The translations under genes and the position numbers were made by a program. A DNA stretch of 64,000 nt from Forficula auricularia. Its lineage: Eukaryota > Arthropoda > Insecta > Dermaptera > Forficulidae. This document shows positions 49,701 to 55,502 of the stretch, piece after piece (positions within the stretch are counted from its first letter, which is position 1; every line of letters begins with the position of its first letter). The stretch lies in the NCBI GenBank assembly GCA_024734495.1, contig JALMQS010000225.1, forward strand, positions 11,084,039-11,148,038, in the 5' to 3' direction. The notes below the pieces were generated by a model, which was given only the letters and a program-made list of their open reading frames with translations, did not search any database and was not told the origin of the DNA.

Positions 49701-49853
49701 AAATATATATATTATTTAATAAGATATAAGTTAAAAATTGTAAAATTGTGTGATTATTCTTATCTAATTTAATAATGAAAGGATCGTTATAAAATTACTT
49801 ACATGTCGAAAACTCTTTTGAGAGCTCAAGTTTCTTAAGCAGTTTGGAATCAT
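30823..49853 (-). CDS. PDHA: pyruvate dehydrogenase E1 component subunit alpha, mitochondrial (whole gene)
   Basis: This is the E1 alpha subunit of the mitochondrial pyruvate dehydrogenase complex, which with E1 beta decarboxylates pyruvate using thiamine diphosphate. Exons in transcript order are 49803-49853, an optional 49600-49671, 43238-43306, 42960-43133, 41468-41686, 37080-37328, 34803-35051 and 30823-31011. They give 399 aa without, or 423 aa with, the optional exon; the human protein is 390 aa. Visible hallmarks are YRAHGW and [20 protein letters not shown], the thiamine-diphosphate motif GDGAANQG ending in ENNGYGMG, and the phosphorylation-loop segment [13 protein letters not shown]. 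The three kinase-site serines of the mammalian enzyme appear conserved (GTSAER, GHSMSD, GTSYRT). All exon lengths are multiples of three. Introns reach about 6 kb and are packed with transposons. One donor site lacks a base (see findings). The family assignment is certain; the 5' end is inferred. Confidence 0.95.
31205..31510. mobile_element. foldback with one central hammerhead (family 7)
   Basis: Arms of about 110 bp (AAAGTAAAGAAAATTTTTTG on the left) pair across a centre at about 31355. The centre holds a single minus-strand hammerhead. It lies in a PDHA intron. Left of it at 31082-31150 is another family 3 tail fragment (AGAGGTTGTCCTCTG). Confidence 0.75.
31335..31377 (-). ncRNA. hammerhead ribozyme, family 7
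   Basis: Minus-strand ACTC-CTGAAGA (31371-31365), stem II GGG/CCC, GAAA, then ATATATATT and GAGT. The A-T palindrome could form stem III, and ACTC/GAGT forms a clean four-pair stem I, so the fold is complete without the usual C-G in stem III. Confidence 0.65.
31511..31800. mobile_element. foldback with one intact hammerhead and a half copy (family 3)
   Basis: GAGACTATAGTTTCGAA (31561) and its complement (31685-31701) face each other. Arms continue into ATTTATTTGTTT and a TA microsatellite (31719-31744). The right half lacks CTGATGA. The tail 31755-31808 matches the family 3 tail at 18990-19045. Confidence 0.75.
31559..31601 (-). ncRNA. hammerhead ribozyme, family 3
   Basis: Minus-strand CTGATGA (31597-31591), a six-pair stem II GAAGAC/GTCTTC with loop CAA, then GAAAC-TATA-GTC. 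This is the best stem II of family 3; stem I is weak. Confidence 0.8.
32145..32818. mobile_element. non-autonomous hAT with perfect TSD and TGCATA subterminal repeats
   Basis: TAGAGACCGGATT and AATCCGGTCTCTA are inverted ends, flanked by CTCATAAT on both sides (32137-32144, 32819-32826). More than ten GCATA/TGCATATTT words cluster in the outer 200 bp of each end and may be transposase binding sites. There is no transposase. It lies in a PDHA intron. Confidence 0.9.
33331..33484. repeat. small foldback related to the family 5 element
   Basis: AGGAAGTTGGACCAAAAAAA and its complement bound arms containing AAAACAGAGTTTTCTAG and ATATTGAATGAGAAA. It lacks a hammerhead core. Confidence 0.75.
33507..33811. 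repeat. probable hAT-type MITE
   Basis: GAGTGGCGTAACTAAGG and the inverted GAAATTACGCCTCTG look like the ends of a GGCGTAA-type hAT. No matching target duplication is seen. Confidence 0.4.
33846..34330 (+). repeat. family D repeat, copy 1
   Basis: It starts AAGGTAGTTGTTTCGTGACA and includes ATGCTAGAGTATATAGAAC. It matches 41730-42189 in the same orientation. Both copies lie in PDHA introns. Confidence 0.8.
34803..35051 (-). CDS. PDHA: PDHA exon with the phosphorylation loop
   Basis: This exon has 83 codons from [15 protein letters not shown] to TTVEDLK. It carries [20 protein letters not shown], the loop holding the two main inhibitory PDH-kinase sites. The acceptor is TAAAG and the donor is AAG|GTATT. 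Confidence 0.97.
35052..36290. other. PDHA intron sequence, little recognised
   Basis: 35230-35470 and 35500-35640 contain short repeats with GTACACCTA..TTCCA. A family 2/3 tail is noted separately. No coding exon is seen. Confidence 0.4.
35860..36020 (+). repeat. tails shared with family 2, 3 and 7 elements
   Basis: AAAAGAGTGTGTCCTCTATTGG is followed at 35938-36018 by a block containing TATCATGTTTCACCTAAAAC that matches 19078-19160. A related AAAGAGTTTGTCCCCTATTGG block is at 37853-37912. No ribozyme core remains. Confidence 0.6.
36300..37012 (+). mobile_element. 3' end of a CR1/Jockey-type non-LTR retrotransposon
   Basis: An almost open frame encodes the end of a reverse transcriptase: [51 protein letters not shown] and [11 protein letters not shown], then a stop near 36949 and an A-rich tail at 36985-37006. 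One in-frame stop (after LLTI, near 36444) shows decay. It is GC-richer than its surroundings, 5'-truncated and antisense in a PDHA intron. Confidence 0.85.
37080..37328 (-). CDS. PDHA: PDHA exon with the thiamine-diphosphate motif
   Basis: This exon has 83 codons and begins [15 protein letters not shown]. The cofactor and magnesium motif runs from GDGAANQG to [18 protein letters not shown] holds the serine equivalent to the third phosphorylation site of mammalian E1 alpha. The exon ends GDYIPGIW before a GTATTT donor. Confidence 0.97.
37925..38716 (+). repeat. family C repeat
   Basis: This copy has one extra internal unit (three GTATACAAAATTTGGTTGAG units) and a degraded right end. It lies in a PDHA intron, antisense to the gene. 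Confidence 0.75.
39121..41175 (+). mobile_element. hAT transposon remnant (CAGGGGTCGGCAAC ends)
   Basis: CAGGGGTCGGCAAC and GTTGCCGACCCCTG are inverted ends. Flanks AGCTAGAA and ACCTAGAA are a one-mismatch target duplication. The plus strand at 40740-40900 encodes [20 protein letters not shown] and [19 protein letters not shown]. After a frameshift it continues [20 protein letters not shown], the hAT C-terminus of the ZBED5/SCAND3-like type. A second hAT is nested inside at 39813-40661. Confidence 0.88.
39813..40661. mobile_element. nested hAT-type element
   Basis: CAGTGCCGTCTTAAGACATT and the inverted GGTTAAGCCGGCATTG are its ends. Flanks ATGCTGCT and ATGCTGGT differ at one base. No transposase is readable. 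Confidence 0.75.
41468..41686 (-). CDS. PDHA: PDHA exon (EAVATG to GIVGAQ)
   Basis: This exon has 73 codons, a TTTTAG acceptor and a GTAATA donor. It encodes [27 protein letters not shown] and [18 protein letters not shown], which include part of the thiamine diphosphate and subunit-contact region of E1 alpha. Confidence 0.97.
41730..42189 (+). repeat. family D repeat, copy 2
   Basis: It is colinear with 33846-34330 with small indels. It ends TTTTTTATAAAAATGGT as in copy 1. Confidence 0.8.
42190..42826 (+). mobile_element. Helitron-like 3' end
   Basis: The block ends with hairpin CGCC-GAA-GGCG, then GGCCTTGCAG and CTAG before T, the pattern of Helitron 3' termini (hairpin plus CTRR). Upstream are AGACAGACAGACAGGAATTTT and ATATATATAGATAGAT. 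The left part (42190-42300) resembles family C. The 5' TC end is not located. Confidence 0.5.
42960..43133 (-). CDS. PDHA: PDHA exon (KLHKLESGP to CHLYSGQ)
   Basis: This exon has 58 codons with a TTTTTAG acceptor and GTAAGT donor. It contains [26 protein letters not shown] and [11 protein letters not shown], all colinear with the N-terminal third of animal E1 alpha. Confidence 0.95.
43238..43306 (-). CDS. PDHA: PDHA exon, end of presequence and mature N-terminus
   Basis: A TTTCAG acceptor opens 23 codons containing [12 protein letters not shown], the usual junction of presequence and mature E1 alpha in animals. The frame requires the exon to end with AAG, but the genome reads AAG followed directly by TAAAT. 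A canonical GT donor would start one base earlier and break the frame to the next exon. Confidence 0.85.
43384..43640 (+). repeat. tRNA-derived SINE, copy 2
   Basis: Head at 43515-43590 (76 nt): GGATCAA/CTGATCC acceptor stem with one mismatch, CGCA/TGCG anticodon-like stem, and T arm CCGG-GTTCGAATC-CCGG. The D arm is eroded. The same flanks as copy 1 are present. It sits in a PDHA intron. Confidence 0.75.
43640..44420. other. PDHA intron sequence, no feature recognised
   Basis: Two short plus-strand open frames at 44025-44424 show no motif. A patch at 44220-44350 is GC-richer and may be a repeat fragment. Confidence 0.4.
44423..45180. repeat. AACCGACTTC-type arthropod repeat, copy 2
   Basis: It starts TAACCGACTTTAAAAAAGG at 44421 and includes a diverged version of the 2555-2968 part. 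Then comes the palindrome 44750-45165, with TTTAGTTGTAACTAAATTAG and ACTCGACGGAT shared with copy 1. Confidence 0.7.
45315..47900 (-). mobile_element. hAT transposon remnant, ZMYM/DUF4371-like transposase
   Basis: Minus-strand pieces in order: [20 protein letters not shown] (47740-47680), [20 protein letters not shown] (47310-47250), [20 protein letters not shown] (47215-47155), the 46858-46565 frame, and near 46240-46160 [20 protein letters not shown] then KNYL. These are successive parts of one hAT transposase lineage. Several frameshifts and stops disable it. The possible left end is CAGGGCATCAAACCG at 45315; the right end is not identified. It lies inside a PDHA intron. Confidence 0.85.
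45955..46137. repeat. foldback inside the hAT remnant
   Basis: TCAATTATCGCGATTGAAAG at 45963 and its complement near 46125 are arms of about 55 bp. The right arm is part of the transposase frame ([11 protein letters not shown] on minus), so the left arm is a secondary inverted duplication. Confidence 0.8.
48204..48385. repeat. palindromic MITE
   Basis: GTAATGCGGGGCCTTCATAT and its complement (ending GGCCCCGTGTTAC) are arms of about 55 bp around an AT-rich loop. Confidence 0.8.
48390..49590. other. PDHA intron sequence, no exon seen
   Basis: 48400-48600 is GC-richer and may be a repeat fragment. 48905-48930 and 49030-49055 contain short matches to hammerhead-element arms (GGTGAAACATATTTAATAAA, GTAGGTTTCACA). 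Confidence 0.4.
49600..49671 (-). CDS. candidate 24-codon PDHA exon inside the presequence
   Basis: An open 72-nt block starts [10 protein letters not shown] and ends VPDFVDMTT. It has a pyrimidine-rich tract and AAG acceptor on one side and an ACG|GTATAG donor on the other. It is phase 0 at both ends and lies between the first PDHA exon and 43306, so including it adds 24 aa with no frame change. Known animal PDHA presequences are short and I do not recognise this peptide. It could be an alternative exon, an exon of an unseen gene, or chance. Confidence 0.4.
49803..49853 (-). CDS. PDHA: PDHA first coding exon (mitochondrial presequence)
   Basis: ATG at 49853-49851 opens 17 codons, [17 protein letters not shown], followed by a consensus GTAAGT donor. 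The peptide is rich in Arg, Lys and Ser with no acidic residue, as expected for a mitochondrial targeting sequence. It ends on a codon boundary and so joins in frame to the exon at 43238-43306. The assignment rests on composition, phase and position, not on residue homology. Confidence 0.7.
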
Positions 49854-50315
49854 TGTGTATTTATGTAGAAAGACTTTTTTTTTTACAAAATATTCCCTGA
49901 ATCTTTATATAATTTTCCAAAAAGATTGCTGAAACAAAGTTAAATCCTTCAATCAGACCTTGAGTTGGTTGAGGTCACAGCTGACGGACGATCATGCTTT
50001 TGGCAGGCTTTTGGACCATCAACTCCCTCTATGCGCTTGAGATGGAATATTTTGCCAGCAAATGATCTAACAAGAGAGGGAATATTTAAAATCACACTAG
50101 AAACAACAACGTAAAGCAAAAGATATAATCAATTTGATTGGTAAATATTTTTCACCATTTGATCATTGGAATTAACAGCGTAAAAAAATGTGGTGATCCT
50201 GTGTACATCCTATCTGTTGGATGTCTGGTTTGAACGTCGGTTCTAAGTGAGTGGTTATATTGATAACAGAGCTTCCCTTGCACCCCCTATTATTCTTCTA
50301 TATTGATTTTTCGAG

Positions 50316-50640
50316 GCGACTGTGGGTCAGTGGTTAGAGGGTCGGACCGCTGGCCTGAAATACGCTGGTTCGAAACCGAGTTTCGGTAGATATTTGCAGT
50401 CGCCTCCTCTTGGAAAGCAATGGCAACCTAGCAAGAGTATAATTGCCTAGTAACCTCTCCAAACAAGTCGTTCGGAACCTGGGTTAAAAAGTAGGTCCCG
50501 TATATCTGTGTAAAAACAGCTAAACACACTCAGCACAGGTATATGTGGAGAGGAGCCAAAACGTCCGGGAGACTTGATATGGCACTTAAAGAAGAGATTG
50601 ATTTTTCAGTCTGGATGTCTATTTCGCCAAGTTCAATCCC
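50316..50640 (+). repeat. tRNA-derived SINE of a second family
   Basis: GAGGCGAC (50314) and GTCGCCTC (50398) make an eight-pair acceptor-like stem. TGGGTCAGTGG is an A-box and GGTTCGAAACC a B-box. A long unrelated body follows (CTCTTGGAAAGCAATGGCAA). It is not a functional tRNA because of the extra 20 nt between T arm and acceptor. Confidence 0.7.
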
Positions 50641-50739
50641 CTAAAAGGCCGTGAGGTGCTATAATGCAGAGAGGCGGCCGCATCAGGAAGCACTTTAAGG
50701 GAGCGGCATAAGCAGAGAAATCAAAATACAATTTGAGCG

Positions 50740-51728
50740 ATTCAATATTTAAATTAGAGATTAGAAACGACCTTAGCTATATGGATATGAAACTAGAGGA
50801 GACATTTGAGAAATCCGGCCTCAAAATTAACATGAAAAAATCCGAATATCTGGCCGTAGGAGTCGAGGAGGTTTCTGACCTGCCCTTGGAAAATGGATAA
50901 ATGATCTGCGGAGTCAAAGAATACAAATACCTGGGGGTGATATTTGACAAAAAACGGAGTAGTCAGAAAGAGATTGCGGGAAGAATAATTAAAGGAAGGA
51001 AGTTAATACAATTACTGAACTCAGTAACATACTATGGGATAAACAAATGAAAACAACAATAAAAAAACAATATATAGAATCATAGTACAGAGTGTACTCA
51101 CATATGGAGCAGAGGTATGGGATGTGAGTGCAAAAAATAAAAATAAGTTGCTTTCGACCGAAATGGACTATCTTCGTATAAGTTGCCGATTAAGAAGAGT
51201 GAATCGAGTGAGAAACAAGACAATTAGGAATATGATGGGGATGGAAAGAGATATTGTGGACGAGGTGCAAAGGAAACAACTGGTTTGGTATGGGCACACG
51301 TGTAGAATGGATGAGTAAAGAATCCCAAATAGGGTTCTACAATGGACACCGCCAGAGATGCGGAGGAGGGGTCACCCCAGACGATGTTGGATGGACGAAG
51401 TGAATGAGGCTATACCAGGGGTCGGCAACCCGTGGCTCGCGAGCCACTTGCGGCTATTTCAATGTGAAGATGCGGCTTTATTTTAAATCCAAAATCAAAT
51501 TTATATGTATCTAATCCTAACCAAATACCATAATATTTAATTAAATATGTTAGTGGCTCTTTAAAACCTGGGAAATTTTGTAAATTGTAACTTTTGACTT
51601 TTCCGTCTCAAAAGGTTGCCGACCCCTGGGCTATACTATCCAGAAACCTAAACGAAGAGGATAGGATCGAGAAAGATGGAGACTGGGTGCGGAGAAGCGT
51701 CGAGAGACGTAGCGAGTTCGCGATAAGT
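50740..51728 (+). mobile_element. non-LTR retrotransposon fragment, interrupted by a hAT MITE
   Basis: Frames encode SGLKINMKKSEYLAVG, VKEYKYLGVIFDKK, LLSTEMDYLRISCRLRR, VQRKQLVWYGHTCRMDE and RRRGHPRRCWMDEVNEA, the thumb and C-terminal part of an insect LINE polymerase. Stops and a frameshift near 51045-51120 disable it. It is the same family as 55690-56681. Confidence 0.85.
51416..51628. mobile_element. 213-bp hAT MITE with perfect TSD
   Basis: CAGGGGTCGGCAACC and GGTTGCCGACCCCTG are inverted ends. GGCTATAC flanks both sides (51408-51415, 51629-51636). It sits in the LINE. The termini equal those of the larger hAT at 39121-41175. Confidence 0.93.
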
Positions 51729-51835
51729 AAGTAAGCAATATTTGAAAATCTTTACGCAACACTTTTCTATATTGGTCTATGTTATTCTGATATTGATATA
51801 TATAATTTATGATTTATGCCACGCCCAGAGCCGTT

Positions 51836-52524
51836 CCTGACCCATTGTGCGCCCTGGAGCAAGTTAGGATTTGCCGCCCTTTCTGAAAAATATTAGAAAA
51901 TAACGCTCCTGGAAGGGATCCTGCCCACTAAACCATTAATTAACAAATACAATAATTTTATCTTATCTCTCTTTATTACTTCACTATAGAATGTATGGTC
52001 AAGTATTGTAATCGTGCATGAAAAAAGTGTTTTTGTTTTGCTTCGTTTTTTCGAAATATGTAAAAAAGAGAAAAAACTATTTTGTTAAAAAAAATTGAGC
52101 GAAACCATGGCGTTTTACTCTATAAAAAAGACCTAATGATTGAACATCGAAAAAATTATATTTTACGAGATATTAGTGATTTTATCAAAATGTCTATTAT
52201 TAGTACGTTACCAAATTTTGTGTACGCTCTAGCTCAAAAACCAGTGTGAATATCAAAACAAAATTTCACATGTAGTTTCGGTGCATTAAGATTAATTGCT
52301 GATTAGATTTTAGTTGAAATCGAACCAAAAATTAAGAGGGGGGGGGGGGTTCTTTCGTAAATAATTATAAATTATTTTATTAAATTTCTCTATACCTTCC
52401 CCCAAACAAATTTGGACCTGGGTTTGTGGACAATAAGAGTTCGCCGCCCTTTCCCAACATATACAATGGGACAATTTGTCCCATTAACATTCGAGGCGAC
52501 GTTTCTCTTCGATAGGGCTCTCTG
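51836..52524. repeat. probable hAT-type element with a nested family C copy
   Basis: CAGAGCCGTTCCTGACCC at the left and AGGGCTCTCTG at the right are partial inverted ends. GCCGCCCTTTC occurs near both sides. The target duplication is not clear. Confidence 0.4.
51991..52385 (-). repeat. family C repeat, short copy
   Basis: Reverse orientation: TGTATGGTCAAGTATTGTAA marks its end at 51993. The other end is lost in a G run at 52340. It is nested in the hAT-like block 51836-52524. Confidence 0.7.
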
Positions 52525-52711
52525 GCTTATATTGATATTTTATCGAAAATACATTTAAATAATATTTTCTTAAAATTCTTGATTTTATAACTAAATTTAA
52601 TTTTCTGGCATGGAATTTACAATTCCGCCCCTCGAGCTTGAGCGCCATGGTATCTTGCACCAACCACCTGAACCACCCTGGTTTCAGTAACCTTTGATTT
52701 CGGTTGTAGTT

Positions 52712-52877
52712 GATATCATTATTTTAAAGTAGGTTATATTTTAAAAATAAAAGTATTTTTTTACATTTTGTGCTTTTTTTTTAATCAAAATCAAAGGTTA
52801 TTTTAAAGAAAAAAACATTTAAGGAGCAGCATTTCTAAGACTTGCATCATACTGATAAAATCGACCGCACGGCCCTA
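52712..52877 (+). repeat. direct repeat, copy 1
   Basis: GATATCATTATTTTAAAGTA to CGACCGCACGG matches 53402-53573 in the same orientation, 690 bp apart. It could be a pair of long terminal repeats or a local duplication. No coding sequence lies between them. Confidence 0.65.
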
Positions 52878-53401
52878 ATCCACTGTGAGATGGCTACGTT
52901 TTGAGGACCGTTCAGGTCGTAGTGCTGTAGTTAGTCCCTTGTGAGTTACAAGTTTTTTTTATATTGAGTGAACAAAGAGGTAGTGGGCTAGTTATTATCT
53001 AGGTAAATCAAACTTGGTAATTGCTTACCTAGTAGGTCTTTTTGTATACTCATCATAAAAAAACTGGATACTAGAAAATTTTAAAATAAAACAAAAACAA
53101 TTTTTTTAATTCATCATTATGAAAATGTCATAAGCAATTTTATAATTATGTAGGCAAAATATTAATAAAAAAAAGTGGTTAAGTGCAAGTGGTACTCGTA
53201 AACAGTAGGTTTCGTAATTTTTTCCATATCAATCCAAACTAATTATTTTATAACAACCAAAAAAATATCAAGTTCAGATTGGGATAACTTTTAATAGATC
53301 ATTTAAATCCTATTAAATAAGTTATATTGAATATTTTATTTTAATGCCTTATTTCGTTATCAGAAAACATACAAAAAGTGAAAAGTTATAGACAATCTGG
53401 T

Positions 53402-53573
53402 TATGATTTGATAGTTGATATCTTTAAATTAAAGTAGTTTATATTTTCAAAATAAAAATTTGTATTTTTTTTGAACACAATCTAAGATTATTTTAAAGAA
53501 AAAACATTAAAGAGTAGGCAGGCATTTCGAAGACTTGCATTATACTGAGAAAATCTACCGTTCGGTCCTGTCA
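53402..53573 (+). repeat. direct repeat, copy 2
   Basis: It is colinear with 52712-52877; TTATTTTAAAGAAAAAA and AAGACTTGCAT are shared. It abuts the family 1 hammerhead element. Confidence 0.65.
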
Positions 53574-53654
53574 GATTTATAATATTGTTTATTATATAAA
53601 TATATTTTTTTGCAACGAAATTTTCTCTGGAGACGGACTGGTAGAAATTTTAAT

Positions 53655-53900
53655 TGAATGTAATAGAAGGCAGCCCAGAGGTAGTGAGGAAAGAAAAAAT
53701 TAACACATATCAAATAAGGTGTAATTTATTGGAATCCTTCGACCTTTCCTTTCAAACCGACGTTTCGGAGGATTTTTCCCTCCTTCTTCAGGGTTTCAAA
53801 GGGTCAATGAATGAAACAAATAAAATGTTTCCTTCTTCTCTCCACAGTGTTAAATTTTTCTTTCCTCACTACCTCTGGGCTGCCTTCCATTACATTCAAT
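53655..53900. mobile_element. second copy of the family 1 hammerhead element
   Basis: It has the same terminal inverted repeats as 9234-9435 (GTAATAGAAGGCAGCCCAG and its complement near 53895). The two arms end next to the common word TTGAATGTAA/TTACATTCAA. It carries one minus-strand hammerhead and has an extra 40-bp insertion right of the ribozyme compared with the first copy. Confidence 0.75.
53750..53796 (-). ncRNA. hammerhead ribozyme, family 1
   Basis: Minus-strand CTGAAGA (53791-53785), stem II GGAGG/CCTCC with loop GAAAAAT, GAAACGTC, and stem I AAACC/GGTTT are all intact. Confidence 0.85.
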
Positions 53901-53999
53901 ATAAATATATTATTAACAATAACTTACCTGTTATTTATTTATTAAAAATTAGAAATTTATAAGGTGTTATAATGTTATTTGTTAGTGAACTGATAGGAA

Positions 54000-55380
54000 G
54001 TTTGAACAAGGAAACACAGAGATTTTTTGCATGGCAAAACATGACAAAATGTGGGACTGGGAGAATCTAATTAAAAAAAAAAAAAAAAAAGATTCTTATC
54101 CTTTATCGGTTATAATTAACCCGATACCCCGCTCGACCCTTCTCCATTGGCTACCAACAAAGGTATTATTTCGCTGGAACTACCGTACCCACCGTTATGT
54201 CGGTAGTAACTGCTGTTAGCAGACTAGTGTTTTGTGTTTTCAGATAAAACAAACCAACATATTTCTTTGGAACTCCTTGATAGTCGACGGCGATTAGTCA
54301 TCTATTCGGTCTGGCTACTGCTGATTCTCGACTGCTCCATGACTATTCTATCAGTCTTGATGGCAGGGTATTGAAAATACTGTGTTCGATTTTAATGTCG
54401 AAGAAAGATTTTGACGATAATGACTATGAGCGACCAGTGTGTACGTGTGAAGTTATCGTGTCCTTGTACTACATTGGTAGCTGATCCTACTATATCTTCA
54501 CTAACCATGCTTAAAACAAAATCGAACTGAGATGGATTAAGTCGAAAAAAGGTCTGAACCTCTTTTAATCATTCCGCAAGTTAACAAAAAATCCTTCACT
54601 TTTTCGAGTTTGGAATATGCTTTTAATAAGGGCTATCTTCTTAACATATAACCATAATTTCCTCTTCCTCTTCCAAATATTAGAATCGATGTTGCGAACT
54701 CGCACGTGTGGGTGGGTGGGTATGTTCCTTTTACCAAGGCTAACAACCAGGCATGTTGATAAGAAGGGGGGGGGGGGGTTCAATTCCTTCCTCCTATAAA
54801 TATTTTGAAACACATCTATCATTACATTGCTATGTCTGAATTATGTTTATTAGAAAAGCATTTCAATTTTGTATTAACTATGCCGGAGTATGAAGGAATA
54901 AGATACTTGAACAAATCAGTTGCTCACACACCGAAATCCTCATAAAAAATCTCTACCTACGTGGCTGCAAACAACTGAGCGGTGTGAGAGAAATTGGCCG
55001 TTACGAGGGCAGTTCCAGCAAAATAGTTAGTAGTAGTAAATAGTAATAAACGTAAAGCGTAACATACCCAAAAAGTTTACATCCAAAAATAAAAATAAAA
55101 TAATTTATTTTTTACTAAAAAATTTATTAAATATAAAAGTTTATAAATTTTATCAATAAATAAAAATATGCATTACTATGTATTAAGTAAATCTTAACAA
55201 AATAGTATTATAAAATATTTTCAACAAGTATATAAATATTTAAATGAAGATTTTTTTATTTTCCTTCCAATATTTCTGAAGATATGTATTATTCTTTTAA
55301 TAAAGCTTTGGTTTTTGGAATGTAATAATTTCGGTGACAAATATTAATTTATAAATTTATCTTTATAAAAAATATCATTA
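54000..55380. other. intergenic, no gene seen
   Basis: 54110-54550 is of balanced composition without an open frame or motif. 55020-55380 is AT-rich and lies just downstream of the SLC22-like stop, so it may contain its 3' UTR. Confidence 0.4.
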
Positions 55381-55390
55381 ATTAATGGTA

Positions 55391-55502
55391 TTATTCTTCG
55401 TCACTTTCCCCTACTCGACGACCATCTTCACAATCTTGATTTTTTCGTTTTTCTTTTTTCAATGGCACATCTTCAAGATAGGTGAGTTTTCCTTTCACTA
55501 AT
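55391..55502 (-). CDS. SLC22-like terminal exon
   Basis: This is a charged cytoplasmic tail of 36 codons ending GRRVGESDEE and TAA. It joins in frame to MFGK through a TTTCCAG acceptor. It has no domain of its own; support comes from phase, splice site and the expected position after helix 12. Confidence 0.8.

Noticed and set aside
54565..54822. Open frames on both strands
   Set aside because: They overlap each other around a G-run and show no protein motif.
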